A program made the translations under genes and the position numbers. From Gimesia alba (lineage in GTDB: Bacteria > Planctomycetota > Planctomycetia > Planctomycetales > Planctomycetaceae), in the NCBI RefSeq assembly GCF_007744675.1, contig NZ_CP036269.1, positions 5,001,546-5,065,545 on the forward strand: DNA of 64,000 nt, read 5' to 3'. This document shows, in pieces, positions 11,116-20,203 of the stretch. Position 1 is the first letter of the stretch; each line of letters begins with the position of its first letter. The notes under the pieces were generated by a model that was not told the origin of the DNA, did not search any database, and saw only the letters and a program-made list of their open reading frames with translations.

Positions 11116-12018
11116 ATGCAAGACCTGGAAACCTTAAAGCGGAGCATTGATAGCACCCGAGATTTGCAGTCCGTCGTACGCACGATGAAAACTCTGGCAG
11201 CGGTCAGTATCCGACAGTATGAACAGGCCGTAGACTCTCTGGAAGATTACTCGGAAACGGTCGAACAGGGGCTTAAAATGGTGCTCTGGGACCTGGAACA
11301 GGAAACCAGCCTCTCGGAGTTACAGACGGATGGGACTACCGGCATCATTATTTTCGGCTCTGATCAGGGAATGTGCGGGCAATTCAATGAGCAGATTGCT
11401 TTGTACGCTTCAGAATATTTTTCTGATGACAATTTGAGATTGGAACAATTCGCCTGGATGGTGATCGGCTCCCGCATCCAGGGAAAAATACAGGATACGG
11501 GTGTTAACATCGATTTCGAGTTCACTCTGCCGGGCTCCGCCACAAGCATCGCCCCCCTGGTCACTGATATCCTGACCAACATTGATCATTGGCGTCACCA
11601 GCGACGTTTAGGACGCATCTTTATTTTCTACAACCAGCGTGTTTCAGCCTCGACCTATAAACCGCATGCGCTGCAGCTACTCCCGATTGATCCAGAACGG
11701 TTTTTCCGCCATCAAAAACGAAACTGGCCTTCACGCACGCTCCCCCTGTTTACGATGAATCGCAGTGTTCTCCTCTCGCGGCTGATTCGCCAATATCTGT
11801 TCGTCTCGTTATTTCGCGCCTGTGCGGAATCGCTGGCGGGTGAAAATGCCAGCCGAATCGCCTCCATGCAGGCAGCTGAACGCAATATCAAAGAACGACT
11901 CGTAAATCTGCAATCAGACTTTAACCAACAACGACAGACTTCGATTACAGAAGAATTACTTGATGTCGTCACGGGATTCGAAGCCTTGAAAGATTCCAAA
12001 TTGAACGAATCAGGATAA
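11116..12018 (+). CDS. atpG: N-ATPase F1 gamma subunit
   Basis: 300-residue rotor shaft. N-terminal helix ETLKRSIDSTRDLQSVVRTMKTLAAVSI is typical (seen in pieces), the middle Rossmann-like domain carries IIIFGSDQGMCGQFNE, and the C-terminal helix carries NASRIASMQAAERNIKERL. I start at ATG 11116, one base after the atpA stop; the upstream open frame inside atpA (from 10999) is a shadow. The protein is divergent relative to housekeeping AtpG, as expected for the N branch. Last subunit gene of the operon. Confidence 0.93.
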   Translation: MQDLETLKRSIDSTRDLQSVVRTMKTLAAVSIRQYEQAVDSLEDYSETVEQGLKMVLWDLEQETSLSELQTDGTTGIIIFGSDQGMCGQFNEQIALYASEYFSDDNLRLEQFAWMVIGSRIQGKIQDTGVNIDFEFTLPGSATSIAPLVTDILTNIDHWRHQRRLGRIFIFYNQRVSASTYKPHALQLLPIDPERFFRHQKRNWPSRTLPLFTMNRSVLLSRLIRQYLFVSLFRACAESLAGENASRIASMQAAERNIKERLVNLQSDFNQQRQTSITEELLDVVTGFEALKDSKLNESG

Positions 12019-12075
12019 AATAGAATTCGTAAAAGTGACTCATTCCAACATCTTCCTCATAGAAAGCGCAAACCC

Positions 12076-12582
12076 ATGAACGATCCTATACAATCACCGC
12101 ATGCCAAGAATTTTATGACACACTACGTAGAAGTAGTGACGCCCGACATGACTCTCACCGAGGTCATTCGCTTCTTACTGAAACATAAACTTTCGAACGC
12201 ACCTGTAGCTGAAATCAAGCATGACAAGAAATTTCTCCTGGGCTTTATCTCGGAAGGCGATTGTCTGAAGGCCGTTTCCAATGAACTGTTTTTTGGTAAC
12301 CCCAGTCCGCCACAAAGTGCGAAAACCATCATGACCGCGCATCCAATCTGTATCGCTCCTGAAACGGAACTATTTTCGATTGTCTCTATTTTCACGAGCC
12401 ATAACGTCCATCATCTACCGGTCGTAGAAAACGGAGAACTGCTGGGCATTGTCAGTCGCTCTGATATTCTGAAAGAGATGGAAACCTACTACAGTCAAAT
12501 CGTGCATACGAGTGATCACGAACGGCAATTACGCGATACCTCGCAGATCATGAATCTCAGATTTAATATTGACCGCGGTTAA
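12076..12582 (+). CDS. Tandem CBS-domain protein
   Basis: A 168-residue protein made of two CBS motifs: about residues 14-70 (KNFMTHYVEVVTPDMTLTEVI...LGFISEGDCL) and 84-140 (AKTIMTAHPICIAPETEL...GIVSRSDILKEM). Such pairs bind adenine nucleotides, including AMP, ATP and SAM, and act as energy sensors. It lies 57 bases after atpG on the same strand, so it may be co-transcribed with the ATPase and report adenylate charge, but this is inference. It ends only 19 bases from the convergent hypE stop, with no strong terminator between them. Confidence 0.85.
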   Translation: MNDPIQSPHAKNFMTHYVEVVTPDMTLTEVIRFLLKHKLSNAPVAEIKHDKKFLLGFISEGDCLKAVSNELFFGNPSPPQSAKTIMTAHPICIAPETELFSIVSIFTSHNVHHLPVVENGELLGIVSRSDILKEMETYYSQIVHTSDHERQLRDTSQIMNLRFNIDRG

Positions 12583-12601
12583 AGCCTGCTAAAAAAACGG
12601 T

Positions 12602-13678
12602 TCAGCAGATTCGCGGCAAAGGACTCCCGAGTGGATCGTCGAGAGGCTGTTCTGCGCCAAGGGTCCGCCTGATGGTCACGGCTGCAATGCCCCGGGGTTT
12701 TACCGTCCCGATCACTCGAGCTTCAGCCGTTTCGGATAACGACTGTAGCAGGGACACGGCTTCACTGCCGGCCCCTGATTTAACGGCGATCACCATTGTC
12801 CCTTCATTGGCAATATGCAAAGGGTCCAGACCCAATAGTTCCGAAATCCCCCGCACGTCAGCCGCGATCGGAAGACTGCGTTCGTCGATACTCAGGGTCA
12901 TGCCACTCGCTTCCGCCCATTCCTGCATCACAGCGGCAACCCCTCCGCGGGTGGCATCACGCAGACAGCGAATCTGATGCCCCATTGATTCGCGTAAGCA
13001 TTCAACAGGTCGCAGCAAAGATCCACAGTCACTGGAGGGCAGCGGCTCCAACCCCAGTTCTTCCCGTACGGCTAAAATCGCAATGCCGTGTCGACCGATG
13101 GTGCCACTGACAATCAATTCGTCACCTTCCTGTAGCGTTGCCGCACCGGGCGGAATCGGCGCGATTAACTCGCCGACCCCCGCTGTATTGATAAACAAGC
13201 CGTCCGCGGCTCCCCGGGGAACCACTTTGGTATCACCGGCCACTATCTTAACTCCCGTCTGTTGAGCCGCGTTCGCAATACTTTCCAACACACGATCCAA
13301 AATCACCAGCGGCAACCCCTCTTCCATAATCAATGAAAGTGTGAGCCAGAGCGGCTTGGCACCACTGACGGCTAAATCATTGACTGTTCCATAAACGGCG
13401 AGCGTGCCGATATCACCTCCCGAAAAGAACAAAGGGGAAACCACAAAGCTGTCCGTCGTCAGCGCCAAAGACCCCATCACCCGTGGGAGTTGAGCGGCGT
13501 CGTTCATCGCCTGCAGAGTTTCGTTACTCAGAGCATGAATAATTCGTTCCTGAATCAATTTCCGTGAAAGGCGCCCCCCTTCCCCATGGGCCAGCGTCAC
13601 ACAGTCTGCATTGGCGGGAATGGAAACGGGGCAATTCATCTGCCAGGAGGAAAACGCGTTTTGCTCTTTGTCATGCAT
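12602..13678 (-). CDS. hypE: [NiFe]-hydrogenase maturation protein HypE
   Basis: 358-residue PurM-like ATPase that dehydrates the carbamoyl group on its own C-terminal cysteine to form the cyanide ligand of the NiFe site. The diagnostic C-terminus PRIC is intact. The N-terminal ATP-binding segment includes LAHGEGGRLSRKLI and ALTTDSFVVSPLFFSGGDIG. The middle has VAGDTKVVPRGAADGLFINTAGVG. It is the last gene of the hydrogenase operon and starts 39 bases after hypD. Length and motifs suggest full function. Confidence 0.96.
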   Translation of the reverse strand: MHDKEQNAFSSWQMNCPVSIPANADCVTLAHGEGGRLSRKLIQERIIHALSNETLQAMNDAAQLPRVMGSLALTTDSFVVSPLFFSGGDIGTLAVYGTVNDLAVSGAKPLWLTLSLIMEEGLPLVILDRVLESIANAAQQTGVKIVAGDTKVVPRGAADGLFINTAGVGELIAPIPPGAATLQEGDELIVSGTIGRHGIAILAVREELGLEPLPSSDCGSLLRPVECLRESMGHQIRCLRDATRGGVAAVMQEWAEASGMTLSIDERSLPIAADVRGISELLGLDPLHIANEGTMVIAVKSGAGSEAVSLLQSLSETAEARVIGTVKPRGIAAVTIRRTLGAEQPLDDPLGSPLPRIC

Positions 13679-13717
13679 GTTCGAAATAACTAATTAGAGT
13701 TTGAATCTTCTGTTCGA

Positions 13718-14812
13718 TCAACGGCTGGCTGTCATTCCATAACGATAGTAAGCCGCGCATGCCCCTTCAGAAGAGACCATCGGCGCTCCCAGCGGCGATT
13801 CGGGATTACAAGACTTTCTGAAATGAGGACAATCGGGTGGCTTAAGATGCCCGGTCATCACATCAAAACTGCGGCACTCATCGACGTGAATCACCGGTAA
13901 CGCGGACGCGGCAAAACGTGTGCGGGCATCAAACCGACGGTACTCTGTTCGCAGTTCCAGGCCTCCCTCAGGTATCACTCCGAAACCACGCCAACCACGA
14001 TCACAGATTTGATAGATCTCCCGTACCAGATCCTGCGCTGGCTGATTGCCGGCTGCCTGTACCGTGCGGGCGTACCGATTTTCAAGTCGTGCCTCATACG
14101 CTTCAAGCTGTTTCACGCACGCCAGAATTCCTTCCAGTAAATCCAGCGGTTCAAAACCAGCCACGACCACCGGCAGGCGATACTGTTTGACAAACGACTC
14201 GTACGATTCATACCCCATCACCGTGCAGACATGCCCGGCTGCCAGAAAAGCCTGAACCCGATTATCGGGTGCCTGAACCAAAGACTCCATCGCAGGCTGC
14301 ACACGCACATGCGAAACAATCAGACTGAAATTGTCGAGTTGATCCCGATCGGCCTGCTTGACAGCCAGCGCTGTCGCAGGTGCCGTCGTTTCAAAGCCAA
14401 CGGCAAAAAACACAACTTGCTTTTCAGGATGCTTCCGCGCCAACTGCACGGCATCCAGAGGAGAATAAACAATCTGAATTCGCGCGCCAGCCGTCCTGGC
14501 ATCGAGCAATGAACCACGGCTCCCCGGCACGCGTAACATATCACCAAAGCTGGCCAGTATCACATCGTCGCGTTGTGCCAACTGGCAGGCAAAATCGATC
14601 GCTTCCTGGTCCGTCACACAGACGGGACAGCCAGGGCCATGTATTAACTCTACCATCCCTTCCAGTTCAGCGGCAATTCCATGTCTTAACAAGCTGTGAG
14701 TCTGCCCGCCACAGACTTCCATCAACGTCCAGCAGCGAGTGGAGACTCTGCGTATTTCATCCAATAATAACCGAGCGGCCTCAGGATCGCGGTATTCGTC
14801 AAGATATTTCAT
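13718..14812 (-). CDS. hypD: [NiFe]-hydrogenase maturation protein HypD
   Basis: 364-residue iron-sulfur scaffold that assembles the Fe(CN)2CO group with HypC. Seen motifs are CGGQTHSLLRHG near the N-terminus, HGPGCPVCVTDQEAID, GFETTAPATALA, and a C-terminal block with the cysteines of the 4Fe-4S cluster (CRSFDVMTGHLKPPDCPHFRKSCNPESPLGAPMVSSEGAC, read in pieces). The ATG overlaps the hypC stop by four bases (ATGA), so the two partners are translationally coupled. No irregularity seen. Confidence 0.96.
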   Translation of the reverse strand: MKYLDEYRDPEAARLLLDEIRRVSTRCWTLMEVCGGQTHSLLRHGIAAELEGMVELIHGPGCPVCVTDQEAIDFACQLAQRDDVILASFGDMLRVPGSRGSLLDARTAGARIQIVYSPLDAVQLARKHPEKQVVFFAVGFETTAPATALAVKQADRDQLDNFSLIVSHVRVQPAMESLVQAPDNRVQAFLAAGHVCTVMGYESYESFVKQYRLPVVVAGFEPLDLLEGILACVKQLEAYEARLENRYARTVQAAGNQPAQDLVREIYQICDRGWRGFGVIPEGGLELRTEYRRFDARTRFAASALPVIHVDECRSFDVMTGHLKPPDCPHFRKSCNPESPLGAPMVSSEGACAAYYRYGMTASR

Positions 14813-15084
14813 TGAGGTGCCTCAGCTTCATCCGATCGTTCTGGACGCCAGCCTTCATCGTCACCCCATTCAGCGATCGTTTCGAAAATCCGTTTCGCTT
14901 CAATCGGATCGATGCGGCTGATGGCAATTCCCGCGTGAACGACCACATAATCTCCCAACTCCGCTTCAGTGACACACGCCATATGCACAACCCGGCGGAC
15001 TCCATCAAATTCCACTTCGGCCTGGGCAAACGTCCCTTCCCGTTCCAGCCAGCGAACGACCTTACCAGGTATCCCTAAACACAT
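14809..15084 (-). CDS. hypC: [NiFe]-hydrogenase maturation chaperone HypC
   Basis: 91-residue HypC/HupF protein beginning MCLGIPGKVV, where Cys2 carries the iron group delivered with HypD. The small OB-like barrel follows (VEFDGVRRVVHMACVTEAELGDYVVVHAGIAISRID). Its start overlaps the end of hypF by 10 bases and its end overlaps hypD by 4 bases. It carries the acidic C-terminal tail often seen in the family. Clear assignment. Confidence 0.96.
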   Translation of the reverse strand: MCLGIPGKVVRWLEREGTFAQAEVEFDGVRRVVHMACVTEAELGDYVVVHAGIAISRIDPIEAKRIFETIAEWGDDEGWRPERSDEAEAPQ

Positions 15085-17372
15085 CGGCCTATCTCTTTCT
15101 GATTCCGTCGTGAAACCGCAACCGCCAGTTGCCCCGCCGCCAGACCGCCATCGTTGGGAGGAATCATTCCAGGCAATCCGAGTGGCTGCTGATTGTCTGC
15201 AAATTCCTCAACAAACAATTCTACCAGACATTGATTCTGAAAAACGCCGCCCCCCAGAACAACAGGCATCGGGGCATATCGACTACACAATCGAGCTACT
15301 GCTTGAGCCAGCCCGCGGTGAAAACGCATCGCCATCACAGACGGAGCAACTCCCCTGGCTCGATCTTTCAGTATCTGAGAAACCAGCGGACGCCAATCGA
15401 GTTGAATCGGCTTGCCTGCCTGTAAAACGATCTCATAACTCCCCGATTCTGACAAATCACAGTGCGATTCCAGCATCATCGCCGCCTGCCCTTCGAACAC
15501 CGCATGCGTCACTCCCAATATCAGCGACGCCACGCCATCAAACAGACGACCGGCGCTGCTTGTTTTCGGTGAGAAACGCTCTGAATTGATGATTTTCAAA
15601 AACGGTTCTATCGACTCTCCAGTCAGATTCAATTGGGAAGCCGCCCGTTTCCCTTCTGCCTGCGCCACCAGGGAAACGGCGACCCGCCACGGTTCGCGGA
15701 CAGCACGTTCGCCGCCGGGTAAAGGAAACGTTCGCAGATGCGCAACTCTCTCGTAACTGGTCGCCGTGGATAATAGGAGTTCTCCCCCCCAGATTGTTTG
15801 ATCATCGCCCCATCCGGTTCCATCAAAGGCGATTCCTAATACCTGTTTGTCAAGCCAGCCCTGTTCCAACATTCCAGCGACGATATGCGCATGGTGATGC
15901 TGCACCGTTTCCAGTGATGCTGACTGCTGTTCCGCCCACTGAGAGGTGAAATAATTGGGATGCGAGTCGCAGACAAACGATGCCTGCTCCATCCCATATA
16001 ATGTTTGTAAGGCCTGTAACTGATCCTGATATCGTTCACGGGAAGCCAGATTTTCCAGATCACCAACGTGCGGTCCCAGAATACTTTGTCGGCCGTTACA
16101 GAGGGCCAGTGCCGCTTTTTGATGTCCTCCCAGAGCAATGAGAGGTTCGTCGCACGGCAAATCCAAGGCACAGGGCGCCAGACCACGAGCCAGTCGAATG
16201 GTCACGCGTCGCCTCGCCATCCAGCGTACGACACTATCATCAATTGGACGTTCGATGGGGCGATCGTGCTCCAACCAGAGATCGGCGACTGACTTCAGTG
16301 AATCGCCTATACGTTCACTTTGATAAGCCAGCGGTTCCCCTTCGAGATTGGCACTCGTCACAACCAATGGTCCTAAGCACTGCTGCAGCAGTAACCAATG
16401 CAGGGGCGTTGTTGGTAACATCACACCGAGTAGATTCAAGCCGGGATTGACGCTAGGCGTCACGCTGGAATCAGTTCGCGCTCGCAATAATACTATCGGG
16501 GCGGCGGGGCCGCTCAATTCTCGGCGCTCTGAATTGTTGAGAAAGACCAGCGTTTCCGCTTGTTCTACAGAGGTCACCATCAGAGCCAGAGGCTTTCCAA
16601 AACGCCGCTTTCGTTCCCGTAGATTCGCTACCGCAGTTTCGGACGTCGCATCTACCAACAGCTGATAGCCACCTAATCCACGTACGCCAAGAATCTTTCC
16701 CTGCTGTAATACAGCGGTTGCTGATTGCAGTGCCTCGCGTCCCGATGCGAGATGTTGCCCTGTGGAATCGGTAGACCAGATACCTGGACCACAGGCGGCA
16801 CAGGCATTTGTTTGCGCGTGAAACCGGCGATCAGTGGCAGACTGGTATTCATCCCGGCACAAATCGCAGAGTGGAAACTCAGACATCCCCGTTTGTACCC
16901 GTTCGTAAGGCATGGATTGGATGATGGAATATCGGGGACCACAGTGGGTACAACTCGTCAGGGGATAACCATCGCGTCGATTCGTTTCATCCGAAACCTC
17001 TGCCAGACACTCGGAGCAGACGGCCAGATCAGTGGGGACTTGTGTCGCCAGAGGTCCCTCTGCTTCACCGCCGATGATTTCAAAGCCGGTGAAGCCACTC
17101 TTGGTACTTTGTGTCCGTTGCCGTTTTTCAATGCAGGCTTCCTGGGGCAGATGTGCGTCCAGTTCTGTTTCGAAACGTTTTACGGCAGAGACACAGCCTT
17201 CCACAGTCAGTTCAACTCCCCCGGTCGTGTTTTTGATGCAGCCGACTAAGTCCATTTCGCGTGCCCAACGTGCGATCGCGGGGCGCAATCCGATTCCCTG
17301 CACGCGACCATTGAGGGTCAACTGCACGGCTGATTTTGATTCGGTGAGATCAGTGATTGCCTGCCGTTGCAT
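15075..17372 (-). CDS. hypF: [NiFe]-hydrogenase maturation carbamoyltransferase HypF
   Basis: 765-residue enzyme that activates carbamoyl phosphate and passes it to HypE. Domains in order: acylphosphatase-like (LNGRVQGIGLRPAIARWA near 20-37), two zinc fingers (CSECLAEV, CTHCGPRYS, CDLCRDEY and CAACGPG), a YrdC-like domain (GIlGVRGLGGYQLLVDA region), and a Kae1-like C-terminal domain with VQHHHAHIVAG and AFDGTGWGDD. All expected blocks are present. Its start overlaps hypB by 23 bases, an unusually long overlap but within a tight operon. Full-length and apparently functional. Confidence 0.96.
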   Translation of the reverse strand: MQRQAITDLTESKSAVQLTLNGRVQGIGLRPAIARWAREMDLVGCIKNTTGGVELTVEGCVSAVKRFETELDAHLPQEACIEKRQRTQSTKSGFTGFEIIGGEAEGPLATQVPTDLAVCSECLAEVSDETNRRDGYPLTSCTHCGPRYSIIQSMPYERVQTGMSEFPLCDLCRDEYQSATDRRFHAQTNACAACGPGIWSTDSTGQHLASGREALQSATAVLQQGKILGVRGLGGYQLLVDATSETAVANLRERKRRFGKPLALMVTSVEQAETLVFLNNSERRELSGPAAPIVLLRARTDSSVTPSVNPGLNLLGVMLPTTPLHWLLLQQCLGPLVVTSANLEGEPLAYQSERIGDSLKSVADLWLEHDRPIERPIDDSVVRWMARRRVTIRLARGLAPCALDLPCDEPLIALGGHQKAALALCNGRQSILGPHVGDLENLASRERYQDQLQALQTLYGMEQASFVCDSHPNYFTSQWAEQQSASLETVQHHHAHIVAGMLEQGWLDKQVLGIAFDGTGWGDDQTIWGGELLLSTATSYERVAHLRTFPLPGGERAVREPWRVAVSLVAQAEGKRAASQLNLTGESIEPFLKIINSERFSPKTSSAGRLFDGVASLILGVTHAVFEGQAAMMLESHCDLSESGSYEIVLQAGKPIQLDWRPLVSQILKDRARGVAPSVMAMRFHRGLAQAVARLCSRYAPMPVVLGGGVFQNQCLVELFVEEFADNQQPLGLPGMIPPNDGGLAAGQLAVAVSRRNQKEIGRCV

Positions 17373-18039
17373 GGTATCGAGCCAAAAGTTGTTGATGTTG
17401 CTGCTCCAGATAGTCGCACCAGTCCGACACGCCTTCTCCCTTCAAAGCACAATTCGTGAATACATCCAACTCCGGATGAATCCGGCGTGCATCCTCTGTG
17501 ACTGCGTCGACGGAAAAAGGGACATGCGGCAGTAAATCAAGTTTGGTAATCACCATCACCTGACTGGTGCGAAACATCTTGGGATATTTTCCCGGCTTGT
17601 CATCGCCTTCGGTCGTGCTGATCAGTACCACTCGCAAATGCTCCGCCAGATCATGCGACGCGGGACATACCAGATTTCCGATATTTTCAATAAACAGAAA
17701 ATCGACAGCAGGATCGCCCAGCGCCTGCAGCCCGCGCTGCACGAGCGGCAATTCAAGATGACAGGCGCCGCCGGTTGTCAGTTGTGCGACCGGAACCAGC
17801 GGCGCTAATCGCTGCGCATCTCGATCGGTTTCCAGATCCCCGACCAGAACCGCCATACTCCGACGACCGGCAAACTCTTGAGCCGTTGCTTCCAGAAGCG
17901 TCGTTTTCCCGGCTCCCGGTGATGAGAGTAGATTGACGACCAAGGTTCCCCGTCGTCCCAGCTGCTCACGCAGAACGGCTGCATCTGCTTTCTGATCTGC
18001 CTGGATATCTTTTTTGACGATAATCGTACGTTGATTCAT
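17350..18039 (-). CDS. hypB: Hydrogenase nickel-insertion GTPase HypB
   Basis: 229-residue SIMIBI-class GTPase that with HypA loads nickel into the large subunit. The P-loop SSPGAGKTTLLE is near residue 36-47, the metal site GGACHLELPLV near 85, and NIGNLVCPASHDL near 120, with ITKLDLLPHVPF as guanine specificity motif. The histidine-rich nickel store and N-terminal CxxCGC motif of some HypBs are absent, so it probably relies on HypA or others for nickel. I start at ATG 18039 with AAGGAG upstream; the frame is open further into hypA but that is shadow. Confidence 0.95.
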   Translation of the reverse strand: MNQRTIIVKKDIQADQKADAAVLREQLGRRGTLVVNLLSSPGAGKTTLLEATAQEFAGRRSMAVLVGDLETDRDAQRLAPLVPVAQLTTGGACHLELPLVQRGLQALGDPAVDFLFIENIGNLVCPASHDLAEHLRVVLISTTEGDDKPGKYPKMFRTSQVMVITKLDLLPHVPFSVDAVTEDARRIHPELDVFTNCALKGEGVSDWCDYLEQQHQQLLARYHATAGNH

Positions 18040-18407
18040 GAGGCAACTCCTTCTACCGGGTTGTCTGAGCTGACGTTGATACTGATTAGCTTCACCTCGT
18101 CCCCCTGAATCACCTGCACTGCTCCCGTTGGGCAGGCAGGACACTGAAACTGAAAATCGACAATTTCAAACTGCTGACCACAATCATCACAAACCGCCAT
18201 CACGGGGACGATATCCAAGGCCAACTGACACTCAGACGAAAACAAATCAGACACCATTTCCTCAAAAGCCGCTTGAAACAGCAGCGGTTCGACGCCGGAT
18301 AAATCCCCCACCTGAACTCGTATTTCCGTGACCCGACCGCCCCCGTCCTCAGCGACGATCTGCTGCACCTGATGCAGTAAACGTTGAACCAGAGAGCGTT
18401 CATGCAT
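18036..18407 (-). CDS. hypA: Hydrogenase nickel chaperone HypA
   Basis: 123-residue nickel metallochaperone starting MHERSLVQRLL, with the nickel-binding MHE triad at the N-terminus. The zinc site is formed by CDDCGQQF and CPACPTG. The stop overlaps the hypB start (ATGA). A longer frame would begin at 18425, but the family demands His at position 2, so ATG 18407 with GGAGAAG upstream is used. The end of the preceding protease gene overlaps by 8 bases. Confidence 0.95.
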   Translation of the reverse strand: MHERSLVQRLLHQVQQIVAEDGGGRVTEIRVQVGDLSGVEPLLFQAAFEEMVSDLFSSECQLALDIVPVMAVCDDCGQQFEIVDFQFQCPACPTGAVQVIQGDEVKLISINVSSDNPVEGVAS

Positions 18408-18879
18408 GCTGCTTCTCCGTTTCATTTTGGTGAATGCTCAGTGCTTGACAAATCGAATCGACAGCGGTTTTCGCTCCCGCTTCGACTGTGTTAGACATCG
18501 ATTGATCAGGCTGGACCTGCTGCACTTCCACTGCCCAGATCCGGACTGATGCGGGAAGTCGTTCCAGTTGCTGCGCCAACGCTAGAACAGCCGGCAATGA
18601 AAGATTATGCGTTCCCGACCAGCTGATCGATTCCAGTTCTTGACAAGGCCACTCCCATTGATGGACGCTGCCGACTTCCCCTGCTCCCAGACAGGCATCG
18701 CAAATCACTAGTTCCTGAACATGTTCGATCCAATCCAGCAATGCATCGGGAGTACGCACCAGACGAACAGAAATAGCTCGATCACTGATTCTGCTTTGAA
18801 TGGCGTTGGCAATTTCCCAACCCACACAATCATCACCGTGAGGAGAGCCAATCCCTGCTATCATGGTCTGTGGTTGCAT
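18400..18879 (-). CDS. Hydrogenase maturation endopeptidase
   Basis: 159-residue HybD/HycI-like protease that trims the C-terminal tail of the large subunit after nickel insertion. The N-terminal GIGSPHGDDCVGWEIA matches the GxGxxxxDDG(x)G motif, with an acidic nickel-recognition residue, and a second acidic block CDACLGAGEVG and the SGTHNLSLPAVL histidine follow. It lies 27 bases after the large-subunit gene, which is the usual place for its dedicated protease. The substrate tail is the nine residues after His421 of the large subunit. Confidence 0.88.
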   Translation of the reverse strand: MQPQTMIAGIGSPHGDDCVGWEIANAIQSRISDRAISVRLVRTPDALLDWIEHVQELVICDACLGAGEVGSVHQWEWPCQELESISWSGTHNLSLPAVLALAQQLERLPASVRIWAVEVQQVQPDQSMSNTVEAGAKTAVDSICQALSIHQNETEKQHA

Positions 18880-18905
18880 GACGTTACCGCTTTCAAATTG
18901 ACTAC

Positions 18906-20198
18906 TTAAGTCCGCTCAATTTTCACATTCAAAAAATGCGTCGAACAACTGATACAGGGATCATAGGCACGCACCAGGTTTTCACATTGCCGGGCCGTCT
19001 GCTGTTCATCATCACTGATCACTTGAGTAACCCATTGTTTCAGATCCGCTTCAATTTGCGCCTGATTTTGTGAGGTCGGCGGAATAATCACCGCTTTCAC
19101 AATCTTGCCCGCTTCATCAATCACATAACGATGGAATAAGGTTCCCCGCGGTGCTTCTGTGGCAGCCATTCCCTCACCCGCCTGATACGAATAAGATTCA
19201 CGCGGCTTCCCGGTCGGGTGATCGCCGCGCATAATCATTAATGCTTCTTCATAGGCATGCACAATTTCCAGCCCGCGTGCGATGATCGCCCGATGCGGGT
19301 TTTTGCACAGAGGTTCTAGTCCCACTTCATCTGCTAATTGACGTGCGGTCGGCGAAAGCTGTTCCCGATTCAGATTTACGCGTGCTAACGGACCTAATAA
19401 ATAAGGCCGCCCCGTTGATTTGCGAATCGCCTGCAGTGCCGTCGAATGGGGAACGTGTCGTTCCTGGAATTCATCTTCATAGTGGCTGACTTCAATCGAA
19501 TCGCCGCTGCTGGTTTTTATGAAGCCTTCATTCATGGGATATTCATCGGGATGAGACAGCGAAATATATTCGCATTCGGTTTCGAAATCGGGAAACTCAA
19601 AGCCGGCTACCCACCGTGTGGTCTCCACAGCGGCGTTCAAGCCCCATTCGAAATCGGGAATCAGTTTCTGAAATTCATCCCGCCGCGGCATGCGATAAAA
19701 ACCACCGACACAGACATTGACCGGATGAATGGCCCGTCCCCCCAGCATGTCAACCAGTTGATTGCCGTGTTTCTTTAAGCGCAACCCTCGATTGACTTCG
19801 TCCGGAAACTGCTTCGCCATATCCAGGCCGCTGTCGAAGCCCAGAAAATCAGGAGCATGCAGCAGATGCATATGCAAGCCGTGACTTTCAATCCACTCGC
19901 CACAATAGAGCAACCGCCGCAAACGGCGTATCTCTGCTGAGGCAGTCACATCAAGGGCCGACTCCAATGCATGCACGCTACTCATCTGATAGGCCACCGG
20001 GCAAATCCCACAGATACGTGCCGTGATATCGGGTGTGTCTTCCAGCGGACGACCGCGTAAGAGTGCTTCGAACAAGCGAGGGGGCTCATAAATTTCCAAC
20101 CGCACTTCATCTACCGCATCACCACTCAAACGAACGTAAAGCCCGCCTTCCCCTTCAACTCGCGTTAACGTTTCGACTTTGATCGTACGGTCAGCCAT
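18906..20198 (-). CDS. hydA: Group 3b [NiFe]-hydrogenase large (alpha) subunit
   Basis: 430-residue catalytic subunit holding the NiFe centre. The N-terminal ligand pair is Cys63 and Cys66 in ARICGICPVAY, and the C-terminal pair is Cys415 and Cys418 in DPCISCSTHF. A nine-residue tail after His421 is left for proteolytic removal, meaning the precursor form is encoded. The sequence is closest in pattern to archaeal and bacterial sulfhydrogenase/bifunctional NADP-linked enzymes (for example VETLTRVEGEGGL, GSVHALESALD-like block). The group assignment rests on the four-gene beta-gamma-delta-alpha order. It probably oxidises NAD(P)H to H2 or the reverse in the cytoplasm. Confidence 0.94.
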   Translation of the reverse strand: MADRTIKVETLTRVEGEGGLYVRLSGDAVDEVRLEIYEPPRLFEALLRGRPLEDTPDITARICGICPVAYQMSSVHALESALDVTASAEIRRLRRLLYCGEWIESHGLHMHLLHAPDFLGFDSGLDMAKQFPDEVNRGLRLKKHGNQLVDMLGGRAIHPVNVCVGGFYRMPRRDEFQKLIPDFEWGLNAAVETTRWVAGFEFPDFETECEYISLSHPDEYPMNEGFIKTSSGDSIEVSHYEDEFQERHVPHSTALQAIRKSTGRPYLLGPLARVNLNREQLSPTARQLADEVGLEPLCKNPHRAIIARGLEIVHAYEEALMIMRGDHPTGKPRESYSYQAGEGMAATEAPRGTLFHRYVIDEAGKIVKAVIIPPTSQNQAQIEADLKQWVTQVISDDEQQTARQCENLVRAYDPCISCSTHFLNVKIERT

Positions 20199-20203
20199 CC
20201 GCT

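Noticed and set aside
12583-12601. Terminator between the convergent CBS and hypE genes
   Set aside because: Only a 5-base CTGCT/AGCAG inverted repeat; too weak.
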